Shown here in pieces: positions 15,975 to 23,529 of a DNA stretch of 32,609 nucleotides. The DNA comes from Streptomyces solicavernae (GTDB lineage: Bacteria > Actinomycetota > Actinomycetes > Streptomycetales > Streptomycetaceae). The position numbers and the translations under genes are program-made. The notes below the pieces were generated by a model. That model was not told where the DNA came from, did no database searches, and worked only from the letters and a program-made list of their open reading frames with translations. The stretch lies in contig NZ_JASCIR010000046.1 of assembly GCF_029968095.1 (NCBI RefSeq), positions 1 to 32,609 of the forward strand, written 5' to 3'. Position 1 is the stretch's first letter. Each line of letters begins with the position of its first letter.

Positions 15975-17176
15975 CCACCACCACCGGCGCCGACACCCGG
16001 GCGGTGCACGGGAGTTGGAGCCCGCGGCAGTGGACGCGGCTCCTGGTGCTCTCCGGCAACATGCTGCTCGACGCCGTCGAGGTGTCCGTCGTCCTCATCG
16101 CGCTGCCCACCCTCGCCGGCCGGTTCGGCCTCACACCGTGGGGCGCCCAGTGGCTGATGAGCGGCTTCGCCCTCGGCTTCGCCGCGCTGCTGCTGCTCGG
16201 GCCCGTCCTGTGCGCCCGCATCGGACGGCGCCGCGCCTACCTGGGGGCGATGCTGCTGTTCGGCCTCGCCTCCCTGGCCGGCGGGTTCGTCGGCGGGCCC
16301 GCGCTCCTCGTCGCGATCCGGGTCGTCAAGGGCTGCTGCGCGGCACTCACCGCGCCGACCGGACTCGCGATCATCAACGACCTGTTCCCCGAAGGACCGC
16401 AGCGGCGGCGGGCCCTGTCGGTGTACTCCCTGTTCGGCGCCGCCGGGTTCACCGCGGGACTGCTGCTCGCCGGCGCGCTCCTGGAGACCAGCTGGCGCTC
16501 CGTCTTCGTGTTCCCCGCACCCCTCGCCCTGGCCCTCCTGGCCGCCGGGGCGTACGTGCTGCCCCGGGACCGGGTCGCGCCGCGCCCCCGGCCGCCCCGC
16601 CCCGCGCTGCTGAAGTCCGGCGCACTGGCGCGCTCCGCCCTGGGCGCCGCCGTACTCAACGGCACCTACCAGGCGGTCCTGGTCCTGCTCGTGTTCCGGA
16701 TGGCGGCGGACCTGGCCTGGTCGCCCTGGCAGACCGCGCTCGCGCTGCTCCCGGCCTGCCTCCCGCTGGCGCTGACCGTGCCCTTCGCCGGCCGGTTCAT
16801 CGCCCGCCACGGCACCCGCCGGCTCATCACCCTCGGCGCGCTGTTCCCCCTGCTCGGCTACCTGCTCGCTCTCGTACGGGCCCAGGACGCCTCGTACCTG
16901 TCCGGCATGCTGCCGACCCTGCTGCTGGTCGAGGCCGGTTTCTGCTGCGCGTTCGTCGCCCTGAACGCGCAGGCGACGGCCGGGCTCGACGCTTCGGACC
17001 GCAGCGCCGCCGTCTCCGTCTACCAGGCCTGCGTGCAGCTCGGCGCCGCCGTGCTGCTCCCGCCGGTCGCGCTCCTGCTGCCCCAGGGCCCACGACCGGC
17101 CCTGCTCCTGATCACGGCCGTCGGCGCGATCGGCCTCCTGGCCGCGCTCGCCCGGCGCCCGCACCCCGCCCCATGA
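15971..17176 (+). CDS. MFS exporter, DHA2-like
   Basis: A 401-residue membrane protein. The first helix carries the DHA2-type antiporter motif variant LLDAVEVSVVLIALPTLAGR, followed by W-L-M-S-G-F-A-L-G and CARIGRRRAYLGAMLLFGLA (motif A region). Hydrophobic segments number about 12, fewer than the 14 of typical DHA2 drug exporters. The GTG start overlaps the stop of the preceding SDR. It most likely exports the polyketide; this is the second exporter in the window besides 1938-3224. Confidence 0.92.
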   Translation: MTTTTGADTRAVHGSWSPRQWTRLLVLSGNMLLDAVEVSVVLIALPTLAGRFGLTPWGAQWLMSGFALGFAALLLLGPVLCARIGRRRAYLGAMLLFGLASLAGGFVGGPALLVAIRVVKGCCAALTAPTGLAIINDLFPEGPQRRRALSVYSLFGAAGFTAGLLLAGALLETSWRSVFVFPAPLALALLAAGAYVLPRDRVAPRPRPPRPALLKSGALARSALGAAVLNGTYQAVLVLLVFRMAADLAWSPWQTALALLPACLPLALTVPFAGRFIARHGTRRLITLGALFPLLGYLLALVRAQDASYLSGMLPTLLLVEAGFCCAFVALNAQATAGLDASDRSAAVSVYQACVQLGAAVLLPPVALLLPQGPRPALLLITAVGAIGLLAALARRPHPAP

Positions 17177-17220
17177 CGCTCCACCCCACCCGCTCCACCC
17201 CCTCAAGGAGGCATACCGCA

Positions 17221-18252
17221 ATGGCAGTCGAATCGACCGACAGCTCCGTGCACCCCGGCCCGGTCATGGGCCTGATCCTCGGCTCGTGGCAGTCCCGGAT
17301 GCTGCTCGCGGCCGTCGAGTACGACCTGTTCACCGAAGTGGCCAAGGGCCCGGCGACCAGCGCCGAGCTGGCCGAACGCCTCGGCCTGGTCGAGCGCGGC
17401 ACCAACGACCTGCTCGCCGGGCTCGTCCACCTCGGCCTGCTTCAGTCCACGGACGGCACCTTCGCCAACGCCCCGGTCAGCGACGCGTTCCTGGTCAAGG
17501 GCCGCCCCGCCTACCTCGGCGGCTACCTGCACTTCTGCGAGCAGGAGCTGAACCCCGCCTGGAACGGTCTGGCCGACTCGCTGCGCACCGGCAAGCCGCA
17601 GAACCAGGCAGCGGTCATCGGCAACCCGTACGACACCCTGTACGCGGACGCGGACGCCACGGACGGCTTCCTCGACAGCATGGACCTGCTCAACGCCCCC
17701 ATCGCGCAGGCCCTGAGCCGCTTCGACTGGAGCGGCTACGAGTCCTTCGTCGACATCGGCGGCGCCCGCGGCAACTTCGCGCACCAGGTCGTCACGCACA
17801 ACCCGCACCTCAAGGGCGCCGTCTTCGACCTGCCGCCCCTCAAGCCCGCGTTCGACCGGCACATGGACCGCCTCGGCGACACCGCCGGCCCCGTCACCTT
17901 CCACGGCGGCGACTTCTTCAAGGACGACCTGCCGCAGGCCGACGTCCTCGTCTTCGGCCATGTGCTGCACAACTGGGGCGTCGAGGACCGCGTCGCCCTC
18001 CTGAAGCGGGCCTACGACGCCCTGAAGCCCGGCGGTTCCGTCTTCGTCTACGACCCGATGGCGGGCGGCGACCAGCCCTCGATGCACGGGGCGCTGGCCG
18101 GGCTCACCATGCTCGTCTGGTCCCGCGGCGGCCACGAGTACGCCGCCGACGACCTGCACGGCTGGCTGCGCGAGGCAGGGTTCGAGCCGGAGACCGTCGA
18201 GGTCGACGGGCTGCACGACGACGTCCTGGTCATCGGCCGCAAGGCCGCGTAG
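17221..18252 (+). CDS. SAM-dependent O-methyltransferase
   Basis: A 343-residue methyltransferase of the two-domain O-methyltransferase family (N-terminal helical/winged dimerisation domain, C-terminal Rossmann domain). Evidence is AAVEYDLFTEVAKGPATSAE (HTH-like dimerisation region), motif I VDIGGARGNF near residue 177, and GHVLHNWGVEDR with the H-N-W residues typical of the site that positions the acceptor, then LKPGGSVFVYDPM. Related enzymes methylate phenols of aromatic polyketides. It is the only methyltransferase in the window and so the obvious consumer of the SAM made by the 3' cassette. AAGGAGG precedes the ATG. Confidence 0.95.
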   Translation: MAVESTDSSVHPGPVMGLILGSWQSRMLLAAVEYDLFTEVAKGPATSAELAERLGLVERGTNDLLAGLVHLGLLQSTDGTFANAPVSDAFLVKGRPAYLGGYLHFCEQELNPAWNGLADSLRTGKPQNQAAVIGNPYDTLYADADATDGFLDSMDLLNAPIAQALSRFDWSGYESFVDIGGARGNFAHQVVTHNPHLKGAVFDLPPLKPAFDRHMDRLGDTAGPVTFHGGDFFKDDLPQADVLVFGHVLHNWGVEDRVALLKRAYDALKPGGSVFVYDPMAGGDQPSMHGALAGLTMLVWSRGGHEYAADDLHGWLREAGFEPETVEVDGLHDDVLVIGRKAA

Positions 18253-18278
18253 CCCCCACGGACCCCAAGGAGCCGACG

Positions 18279-18962
18279 ATGCCCATCACTTCGGACGTCA
18301 GGCCGGACCTCGGCCGCCCCGACGTCACCGCCGCACTGGTCGAGGAAGCCGTCCTCGGCGACCCCCGGCACCTGGAGACCGCCGCCGCGGCGGTCCTCGC
18401 CCACTGGCAGGCCGCCGAGTGGCCCGCAGGGCTGCTGAGCCTGTCCCTGTTCACCGGCACCGACGGCACGTCGCTGCTGGCCTACGCCCAGTGGGCGGCC
18501 GGCCCCGGGAGCCAGGACGTCCTGATCAAGGCGTACGCGGCCCTGCGGCCCGACTGGCGCTCCCTTGGCCTCACCCCGGGCGAGCCCCAGGCGGTCGAGC
18601 TGTACCGCCGCGTGCAGCCCACCGAACTGCCGGACCCCGTACCGCCGGTCGGCTGCTACCCGGCCGCGTTCTTCGCCATGAACGACGGCGACACGGCCCG
18701 CGCCTGGGTCGACGGTCTGCTCGGCACCGAGGAGAAGACCGTCGGGGAGGACCGCGCCTACCCGGGTGCCATCGCCGCCAACTTCCATGTCTCGGCGGAC
18801 GACTCCGGGATCTTCCTGCTGTCCGAGTGGGCCTCGGAGGCGGAGGCGCTCGTCCACATCAAGGCGGAGATCGAGCCGCTGCTCGCGTACATGGGGCAGG
18901 CCGAGGCCGGAGCGGGCCGCCGCTATGCGTTCCACGCGTCCCTCGCCGCGACCGCCGGCTGA
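18279..18962 (+). CDS. Two-domain ABM-fold monooxygenase-like protein
   Basis: A 227-residue protein with two tandem ferredoxin-like (antibiotic biosynthesis monooxygenase) units. Unit 1 spans about residues 25-110 (LAHWQAAEWPAGLLSLSLFT, LLAYAQWAAG) and unit 2 about 125-220 (YPAAFFAMNDGDTARAW, AANFHVSADDSGIFLLSEWA). The LLAYAQWA and FLLSEWA strands are the ABM hallmarks. Cofactor-free anthrone oxygenases and the ring-opening AlpJ/JadG/GilOII enzymes of atypical angucyclines share this fold. That makes quinone formation or C-C cleavage plausible, but the specific reaction cannot be read from sequence. AAGGAG precedes the ATG. Confidence 0.85.
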   Translation: MPITSDVRPDLGRPDVTAALVEEAVLGDPRHLETAAAAVLAHWQAAEWPAGLLSLSLFTGTDGTSLLAYAQWAAGPGSQDVLIKAYAALRPDWRSLGLTPGEPQAVELYRRVQPTELPDPVPPVGCYPAAFFAMNDGDTARAWVDGLLGTEEKTVGEDRAYPGAIAANFHVSADDSGIFLLSEWASEAEALVHIKAEIEPLLAYMGQAEAGAGRRYAFHASLAATAG

Positions 18963-18988
18963 ACACCCCACTCAGGAAGGCCACTTCA

Positions 18989-19903
18989 TTGTCCACCCGC
19001 GAAGTCGTCTTCGGCTTCGGTGCGCACAGCACCGTCGCCGAGGCGCCTCAGCTGCTCGACCTGGCCCAGCTCGCCGACCGCGAGGGCCTCGACCTGTTCT
19101 CCCTCTCGGACCACCCCTACGTCGGACAGCGGCTCGACGCGTACGCCGCCGTCGGGTTCGTCACCGGACGGACGCGGCACCTCGCGGGATTCGCGAACGT
19201 CAGCAACCTGCCGACCCGCCCGCCCGCCATGCTGGCGCGGACCGTGACCTCCCTGTCGGTGCTGTCCGGCGGCCGGGTCGTGCTCGGCATGGGCGCCGGC
19301 GGGCTGTGGGAGCGGATCGCCGACATGGGCGTGCAGCCGCTCACCCCGGGGGCCGCCGTCGAGGCGTTCGAGGAGGCCATCGTCCTCGTCAAGAAGCTGT
19401 CCGGCGGCGGCCCGCCGGTCACGTTCCGCGGCCGCCACTACCGGGTGGAGGGCATCGACCCCGCCCCGGTGCCGGCCCCGCCGGTGTGGACCGGGTCGGT
19501 CGGCCCGAAGTCCCTCGCCGCCACCGGCCGGGTCGCCGACGGCTGGATCCCCGGCCACGCCGCGGACTGGCTCAGCCCGCGCTACCGGGCCTCGCGGCCG
19601 GTCGTCGACGAGGCCGCGCAGGCCGTGGGCCGCAGCCCGCGCGAGGTCCGCACCGTCTTCAACTTCCCCGGCCGCATCACCGACCGGCCCCTGGCCGCCA
19701 CCCGGGACCGGGACGGCCGCTGGGTCGGCGGCTCCACCGAGCAGTGGATCGACGAACTGACCGGTGCCGTCCTCGAACACGGCGCCTGCGGCTTCATGCT
19801 CTTCTCCCCCCGCGGCGGTACGCCGGACCAGGCCGCCGTCGGCCGCTGGGCGGGGGACATCGCCCCGGCCGTGCGCGAAGCCGTCGCCAAGCACCGCAGC
19901 TGA
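18989..19903 (+). CDS. Luciferase-like (probably F420-dependent) oxidoreductase, TTG start
   Basis: A 304-residue TIM-barrel flavin/F420 enzyme of the bacterial luciferase-like family. The N-terminal GFGAHSTVAE, then FSLSDHPYVGQRLDAYAAVG, ARTVTSLSVLSGGRVVLGMG (the S-x-G-R-x-x-L-G-x-G signature) and PPVWTGSVGPKSLAATGRVA are typical. Family members use F420 or FMN for hydride transfer or oxygenation; the text looks closer to F420-dependent reductases. The only sensible start is TTG at 18989, with AGGAAGG seven bases upstream. It could reduce a double bond or quinone of the angucyclinone. Confidence 0.9.
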   Translation: MSTREVVFGFGAHSTVAEAPQLLDLAQLADREGLDLFSLSDHPYVGQRLDAYAAVGFVTGRTRHLAGFANVSNLPTRPPAMLARTVTSLSVLSGGRVVLGMGAGGLWERIADMGVQPLTPGAAVEAFEEAIVLVKKLSGGGPPVTFRGRHYRVEGIDPAPVPAPPVWTGSVGPKSLAATGRVADGWIPGHAADWLSPRYRASRPVVDEAAQAVGRSPREVRTVFNFPGRITDRPLAATRDRDGRWVGGSTEQWIDELTGAVLEHGACGFMLFSPRGGTPDQAAVGRWAGDIAPAVREAVAKHRS

Positions 19904-19919
19904 AACGGCCACAGCCGTT
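19904..19919 (+). terminator. Small hairpin after the luciferase-like gene
   Basis: AACGGC-CACA-GCCGTT forms a perfect 6-bp stem with a 4-base loop immediately after the TGA stop. No U-run follows, so it may be a weak terminator or an mRNA-stabilising hairpin inside the operon rather than its end. Confidence 0.35.
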
Positions 19920-19954
19920 CCGTACCCGACTCACCCAGATCCGAAGGGCATTTC

Positions 19955-20722
19955 ATGAGCAGGCTGAAGAACAAGACGGCACTGGTCACCGGCGCCAGCC
20001 GCGGCATCGGCCGGGGCATCGCGCTCCGGCTCGCGCAGGACGGCGCCGTCGTCGCGGTGAACTACGCGTCCAACGAGGCCGCCGCGAAGGAGACGGTGTC
20101 GCTCATCGAGGAGGCCGGCGGCCGGGCCTTCACCGTGCACGCACGGCTCGGCGAGCCCGGCGCCGTCGAGCAGCTCCTGGCGGGCGTGGAGGCCGGCCTG
20201 GCCGAGCGCACCGGGTCCGGGAACCTGGACATCCTCGTCAACAACGCCGCCGCCACCGGCTTCGAGGGCGCGGGCCCCAGCGCCGTCACCGAGGCCATCA
20301 TCGACAACTGCTACACCATCAACGCCAAGGCGCCGTTCTTCCTGATCCAGAAGGCCCTGGAGCTGATCCCCGACGGCGGGCACATCGTCAACGTCTCGTC
20401 CGGGGTCACGCACTCCGCGTTCCCGATCCAGATCGCGTACGCGATGAGCAAGGCGGCCCTGGAGCAGATCACCCTGCACATGGCCCCGGTCCTCGCGGCC
20501 CGCAACATCACCATCAACACGGTCGCCCCCGGCATCACGGACAACGGCGACCCGGTGTTCGACGACCCGGCCGCCGTCGAGCAGATGTCCGCGCTGTCCG
20601 CGTTCAAGCGGGTCGGTGAGGTCTCCGAGGTCGCCGACGTGGTCGCGTTCGCCGCCTCCGACGACGCCCGCTGGGTCACCGGGTCCTTCATCGACGCCAC
20701 CGGCGGCACCCTGATCGGCTGA
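19955..20722 (+). CDS. SDR reductase, LanV/UrdM-reductase-like paralogue
   Basis: A 255-residue SDR with VTGASRGIGRGIALRLAQDG, NNAAATG, Ser149, Tyr162 and Lys166 (Y-A-M-S-K). It is clearly paralogous to the reductase half of the fusion at 13102. Shared blocks include INAKAPFF / VNAKAPYF, VAPGITDNG, FDDPAAVEQMSALSAFKRVG / FDNADAVAAMSQFSAFNRVG and TGSFIDATGGTL / TGAFIDATGGTL. That family (LanV, CabV, the PgaM reductase) acts at C-6 of angucyclines. This copy keeps the catalytic Ser that is Thr in the fused copy, so it may be the active C-6 ketoreductase. GAAGG precedes the ATG. Confidence 0.93.
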   Translation: MSRLKNKTALVTGASRGIGRGIALRLAQDGAVVAVNYASNEAAAKETVSLIEEAGGRAFTVHARLGEPGAVEQLLAGVEAGLAERTGSGNLDILVNNAAATGFEGAGPSAVTEAIIDNCYTINAKAPFFLIQKALELIPDGGHIVNVSSGVTHSAFPIQIAYAMSKAALEQITLHMAPVLAARNITINTVAPGITDNGDPVFDDPAAVEQMSALSAFKRVGEVSEVADVVAFAASDDARWVTGSFIDATGGTLIG

Positions 20723-20732
20723 GGAGCCAGCT

Positions 20733-21404
20733 ATGCAGAACGACATCCAGTCCGCGGTCGGCTTCGCCCACGCCAAGCCGGAACGGGCCGCCGACCTCGG
20801 CAAGCTGCTCGTCGACTTCGCCGAGCGGTCCCACAACGAGCCCGGCTGCCTGGGGAGTTGGATCAACCAGGACGCGGACAACCCCGACCTGTTCGTCTTC
20901 TACGAGGTGTGGGCGACGCGCACGGACCTCGCCCGGCACCTGGCGCAGCCGTACATGAAGGAGTTCCTGGCCGACCGCATGGAGTACCTGGAGCGGGACC
21001 TGGAGGTGCGCCCGCTGCGGCTCACCGGCCCCGCGCCGGCCGAGTCCGCCGACCCGGCCGAGATGAACCAGAGGTACCTGGACGCCTACGCCGACCGGGA
21101 CCTCGACGCGATCATGGCGGTCTACGCGCCCGGCGGCGCCGCGGTGTGGGAGCCCGGCAAGGCGGTCAGCGGCGCCGAACACCGGTCCGCCGTCGCCGAG
21201 TTCCTGGAACGGGACCCGCGGCTCTCGGCAGAGGTCAGCGAGTGCTACATCGCGGGCGACACCGCAGCGCTCGTCGTCGACTGGAGCATCGAGGTGCCCG
21301 GCGCGCCGGAGATGACCGGCAGCGGCCGCGGCTTCGACGTCCTGCGCAAGAACGCCGCCGGCGAGTGGCGCTACGTCATCACCAATCCGTTCGGGAGCCG
21401 GTGA
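20733..21404 (+). CDS. ABM-fold domain fused to SnoaL-like domain
   Basis: A 223-residue fusion. Residues 1-95 form an ABM/ferredoxin-like domain (VGFAHAKPERAADLGKLLVD, EPGCLGSWINQDADNPDLFV, FYEVWATRTDLARHLAQPYM). Residues about 108-223 form a cone-shaped SnoaL/NTF2-like domain (EMNQRYLDAYADRDLDAIMA, VYAPGGAAVWEPG, GRGFDVLRKNAAGEWRYVIT). ABM proteins oxygenate or act on quinols; SnoaL-like domains catalyse cyclisations or hydroxylations in aromatic polyketide pathways. Joining them in one chain suggests consecutive steps on one intermediate. GAGGAG precedes the ATG; the next gene starts one base after the stop. Confidence 0.85.
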   Translation: MQNDIQSAVGFAHAKPERAADLGKLLVDFAERSHNEPGCLGSWINQDADNPDLFVFYEVWATRTDLARHLAQPYMKEFLADRMEYLERDLEVRPLRLTGPAPAESADPAEMNQRYLDAYADRDLDAIMAVYAPGGAAVWEPGKAVSGAEHRSAVAEFLERDPRLSAEVSECYIAGDTAALVVDWSIEVPGAPEMTGSGRGFDVLRKNAAGEWRYVITNPFGSR

Positions 21405-21405
21405 C

Positions 21406-22194
21406 ATGAGGATTCAGGACAGGGTCGCCGTCGTCACCGGGGCCGGCAGCGGCATCGGCAAGGCGATCGCCGAAAAGCTCGACACGGCCGGCGCCCGCGG
21501 CGTGGTGGTGTCCGACATCGACCTGGACGCCGCCGAGAAGGCGGCCGCGGCCATCGGCGGCAACGCCCTCGCCGTACAGGCCGACGTCGGTGACGAAGCC
21601 TCCGTGCAGGCCCTCGTGGAACGCGCCCGGGAACGGTTCGGCGACGTCGACCTGTTCGTGTCCAACGCCGGTCTGACGGTGACGGGCAGCTTCGACGCCC
21701 CGGACGAGGACTGGCAGCGCGCCCTGACCGTCAACATGATGTCGCACGTGTACGCGGCCCGCGCGGTCCTCCCGGCCATGCTGGCGAACGGCCGCGGCCA
21801 TCTGCTGCAGACGATCGCGGCCTGCGGCGTGCTCACCGCCTTCGGCGCGGCACCGTACTCGGTCGCCAAGCAGGGCGCCGTGGCGTTCGCCGAGTACCTC
21901 GCGGTCGAGTACGGACACCGCGGCATCGGCGTCTCGTGTCTGCTGCCGCAGGCCGTCAACACGCCGATGCTGGCCGAGAGCGTCAGCAGCAACGAGCAAC
22001 TCGCCCTGCTGAAGGAGAAGTCCGAGGTGCTCGAACCGGAGCAGGTGGCGGCCGCCGCGCTTCGCGGCGTGGAGGAGAACCGGCTGCACGTCTTCACCCA
22101 CCGGGGCTCGGCCGACTCCTTCCGGCTGCGCGCCGACGACGCGGACAAGTGGGCGGCCGACATGCGCGCCATCCGCCACGGCGCCCGCCCCTGA
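21406..22194 (+). CDS. SDR-family protein lacking the catalytic serine
   Basis: A 262-residue SDR with a good nucleotide-binding motif (VAVVTGAGSGIGKAIAEKLD), VSNAG in place of NNAG, Tyr151 and Lys155 (P-Y-S-V-A-K). The residue 13 positions before Tyr, normally the catalytic Ser, is Ala138 (QTIAACGVLTAFG). The C-terminal part has LLPQAVNTPML and an extension of about 30 residues (RRGSADSFRLRADDADKWAA-like). It may use another residue, act as a dehydratase or oxidise an activated alcohol, or be non-catalytic. It begins just after the ABM-SnoaL gene and precedes a strong hairpin at 22221. Confidence 0.88.
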   Translation: MRIQDRVAVVTGAGSGIGKAIAEKLDTAGARGVVVSDIDLDAAEKAAAAIGGNALAVQADVGDEASVQALVERARERFGDVDLFVSNAGLTVTGSFDAPDEDWQRALTVNMMSHVYAARAVLPAMLANGRGHLLQTIAACGVLTAFGAAPYSVAKQGAVAFAEYLAVEYGHRGIGVSCLLPQAVNTPMLAESVSSNEQLALLKEKSEVLEPEQVAAAALRGVEENRLHVFTHRGSADSFRLRADDADKWAADMRAIRHGARP

Positions 22195-22220
22195 CACCGG
22201 CACGGCGAGGGCCCCTGCGG

Positions 22221-22261
22221 GGGTGCGGGGGGGCGTGCCCACACGCGCGCCCCCCGCACCC
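22221..22261 (+). terminator. Strong GC hairpin, putative terminator
   Basis: GGGTGCGGGGGG (22221-22232) pairs perfectly with CCCCCCGCACCC (22250-22261). The stem extends inward by about five more pairs with a bulge (GCGTG with CACGC-like bases). It lies in the 105-base gap after the SDR gene. No T-run follows, which is common for Streptomyces terminators. It may end or attenuate the 15210-22194 operon. Confidence 0.6.
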
Positions 22262-22299
22262 GCCCGTGGCTCGCTCCGTGGCTCACAGGAAGGAACACC

Positions 22300-22881
22300 A
22301 TGCCCGAGCAACACCTGCGGCTCGCCGTGATCATCGGTTCGTCCCGTGAGGGGCGCACCGGCCCGGCCGTCGCCCGCTGGTTCGTCGAGGAGGCCGAGTC
22401 GTGCGCGATGTACGACGTCGACGTCCTGGACCTGGCCGACGTCGAACTGCCCCTGTCGCTGACCCAGGCCGCCGGCACGGCGCAGGGCGGCCGTCTCGCC
22501 GCCCTCGCGGAACGCCTGGAGTCGGCGGACGCGTTCGTCGTCATCACACCCGAGTACAACCACAGCTTCACCGCCCCCATGAAGAACCTCATCGACTGGC
22601 ACCGCACCCAGTGGCAGGCCAAGCCGGTCGGGTTCGTCTCCTACGGCGGGCTGTCCGGCGGCCTGCGGGCCGTCGAGCAACTGCGCCAGGTCTTCGCCGA
22701 GCTGCACGCGACCACCGTCCGCGACACGGTCAGCTTCCACGGCGTCTGGCAGCACGTGGGCGACGACGGCACGCTGCGCGCACCGGACGCCGCGGTACCC
22801 GCCAAGGTCATGCTCGAAAAGCTGCAGTGGTGGGCGGCCGCACTCAAGGACGCGCGCACGCTGCGGCCGTACGCCGCCTGA
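22300..22881 (+). CDS. NADPH-dependent FMN reductase
   Basis: A 193-residue flavodoxin-like reductase. FMN phosphate-binding text is IIGSSREGRTGPAVARWF (residues 6-23), followed by V-I-T-P-E-Y-N-H-S near residue 85, then APMKNLIDW and FVSYGGLSGGLRAVEQLRQV. These match the NADPH_dep_FMN_red family. It would supply reduced flavin to a two-component monooxygenase; the acyl-CoA-dehydrogenase-fold enzyme at 23526 is the natural partner, and AlpJ/JadG-type ring-opening enzymes also need such a reductase (JadY in jadomycin). AGGAAGGAA precedes the ATG. Confidence 0.93.
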   Translation: MPEQHLRLAVIIGSSREGRTGPAVARWFVEEAESCAMYDVDVLDLADVELPLSLTQAAGTAQGGRLAALAERLESADAFVVITPEYNHSFTAPMKNLIDWHRTQWQAKPVGFVSYGGLSGGLRAVEQLRQVFAELHATTVRDTVSFHGVWQHVGDDGTLRAPDAAVPAKVMLEKLQWWAAALKDARTLRPYAA

Positions 22882-22902
22882 CCCCAGCAGAGAGGGAAGC
22901 AC

Positions 22903-23529
22903 ATGAGTTCCATCAGGGTGGAGGACGGCTACTTCACGCTGTTCAACATCTTTCACACCGACGGCCCTCAGGGACAGCGCCGCTTGATGGACCAGTGGCG
23001 CGGCCTGCCGCCCGCCCACACCCAGCCGGGCCTCGTCTCGGGCAACTTCCACCCGAGCACCGACGGGCGCTCGGTCGTCAACTACGCGCAGTGGGAGAGC
23101 AAGGACGCGTACGACGCCTTCAGGGCCGAGTCCGCCACCCGGCAGCGGTTCGGCGAGGCGCAGACGTTCTCCCGGATGGACAGCGTGCCGTGCGAGGTGG
23201 TGCACACCTGGCAGCCGGTCGTCGAACTCTCCGTGGACAAGCCCTGGTTCACCGTGGCCGTCGTGGTCAGGTCCGAGCCGCGGCACCAGGCCAGGGTGGT
23301 GCGCGAGATGACGCACGACGACCCGGCGCTCGGTGAGACGCCCGGCTATGTGAACCACGCCGTGCACCGCGGGCTCTCCGGCGAACATGTCGTCAAGTAC
23401 GCCCAGTGGCAGGACGAGGACAGCTTCAAGGCCTTCCTCGACCGGCCGCAGGAGCCTTCGCCGCTGGACTCCTTCACCACCGCCGAACTGTACTTCTGCC
23501 GTCTCGAACACATCCGGGGGCTGTCATGA
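22903..23529 (+). CDS. Two-domain ABM-fold monooxygenase-like protein (second copy)
   Basis: A 208-residue tandem ABM protein. Unit 1 includes YFTLFNIFHTDGP and VVNYAQWESKDAYDAF; unit 2 includes WFTVAVVVRSEPRHQARVVR, GYVNHAVHRGLSGEHVVKYA and QWQDEDSFKAF. The repeated Y-A-Q-W strand marks both halves. Its architecture matches the protein at 18279, but the sequences are clearly diverged. Placed between an FMN reductase and a flavin monooxygenase, it may oxygenate an anthrone- or hydroquinone-like intermediate or open a ring. The last bases overlap the next ATG (ATGA at 23526). AGAGGGA precedes the start. Confidence 0.86.
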   Translation: MSSIRVEDGYFTLFNIFHTDGPQGQRRLMDQWRGLPPAHTQPGLVSGNFHPSTDGRSVVNYAQWESKDAYDAFRAESATRQRFGEAQTFSRMDSVPCEVVHTWQPVVELSVDKPWFTVAVVVRSEPRHQARVVREMTHDDPALGETPGYVNHAVHRGLSGEHVVKYAQWQDEDSFKAFLDRPQEPSPLDSFTTAELYFCRLEHIRGLS

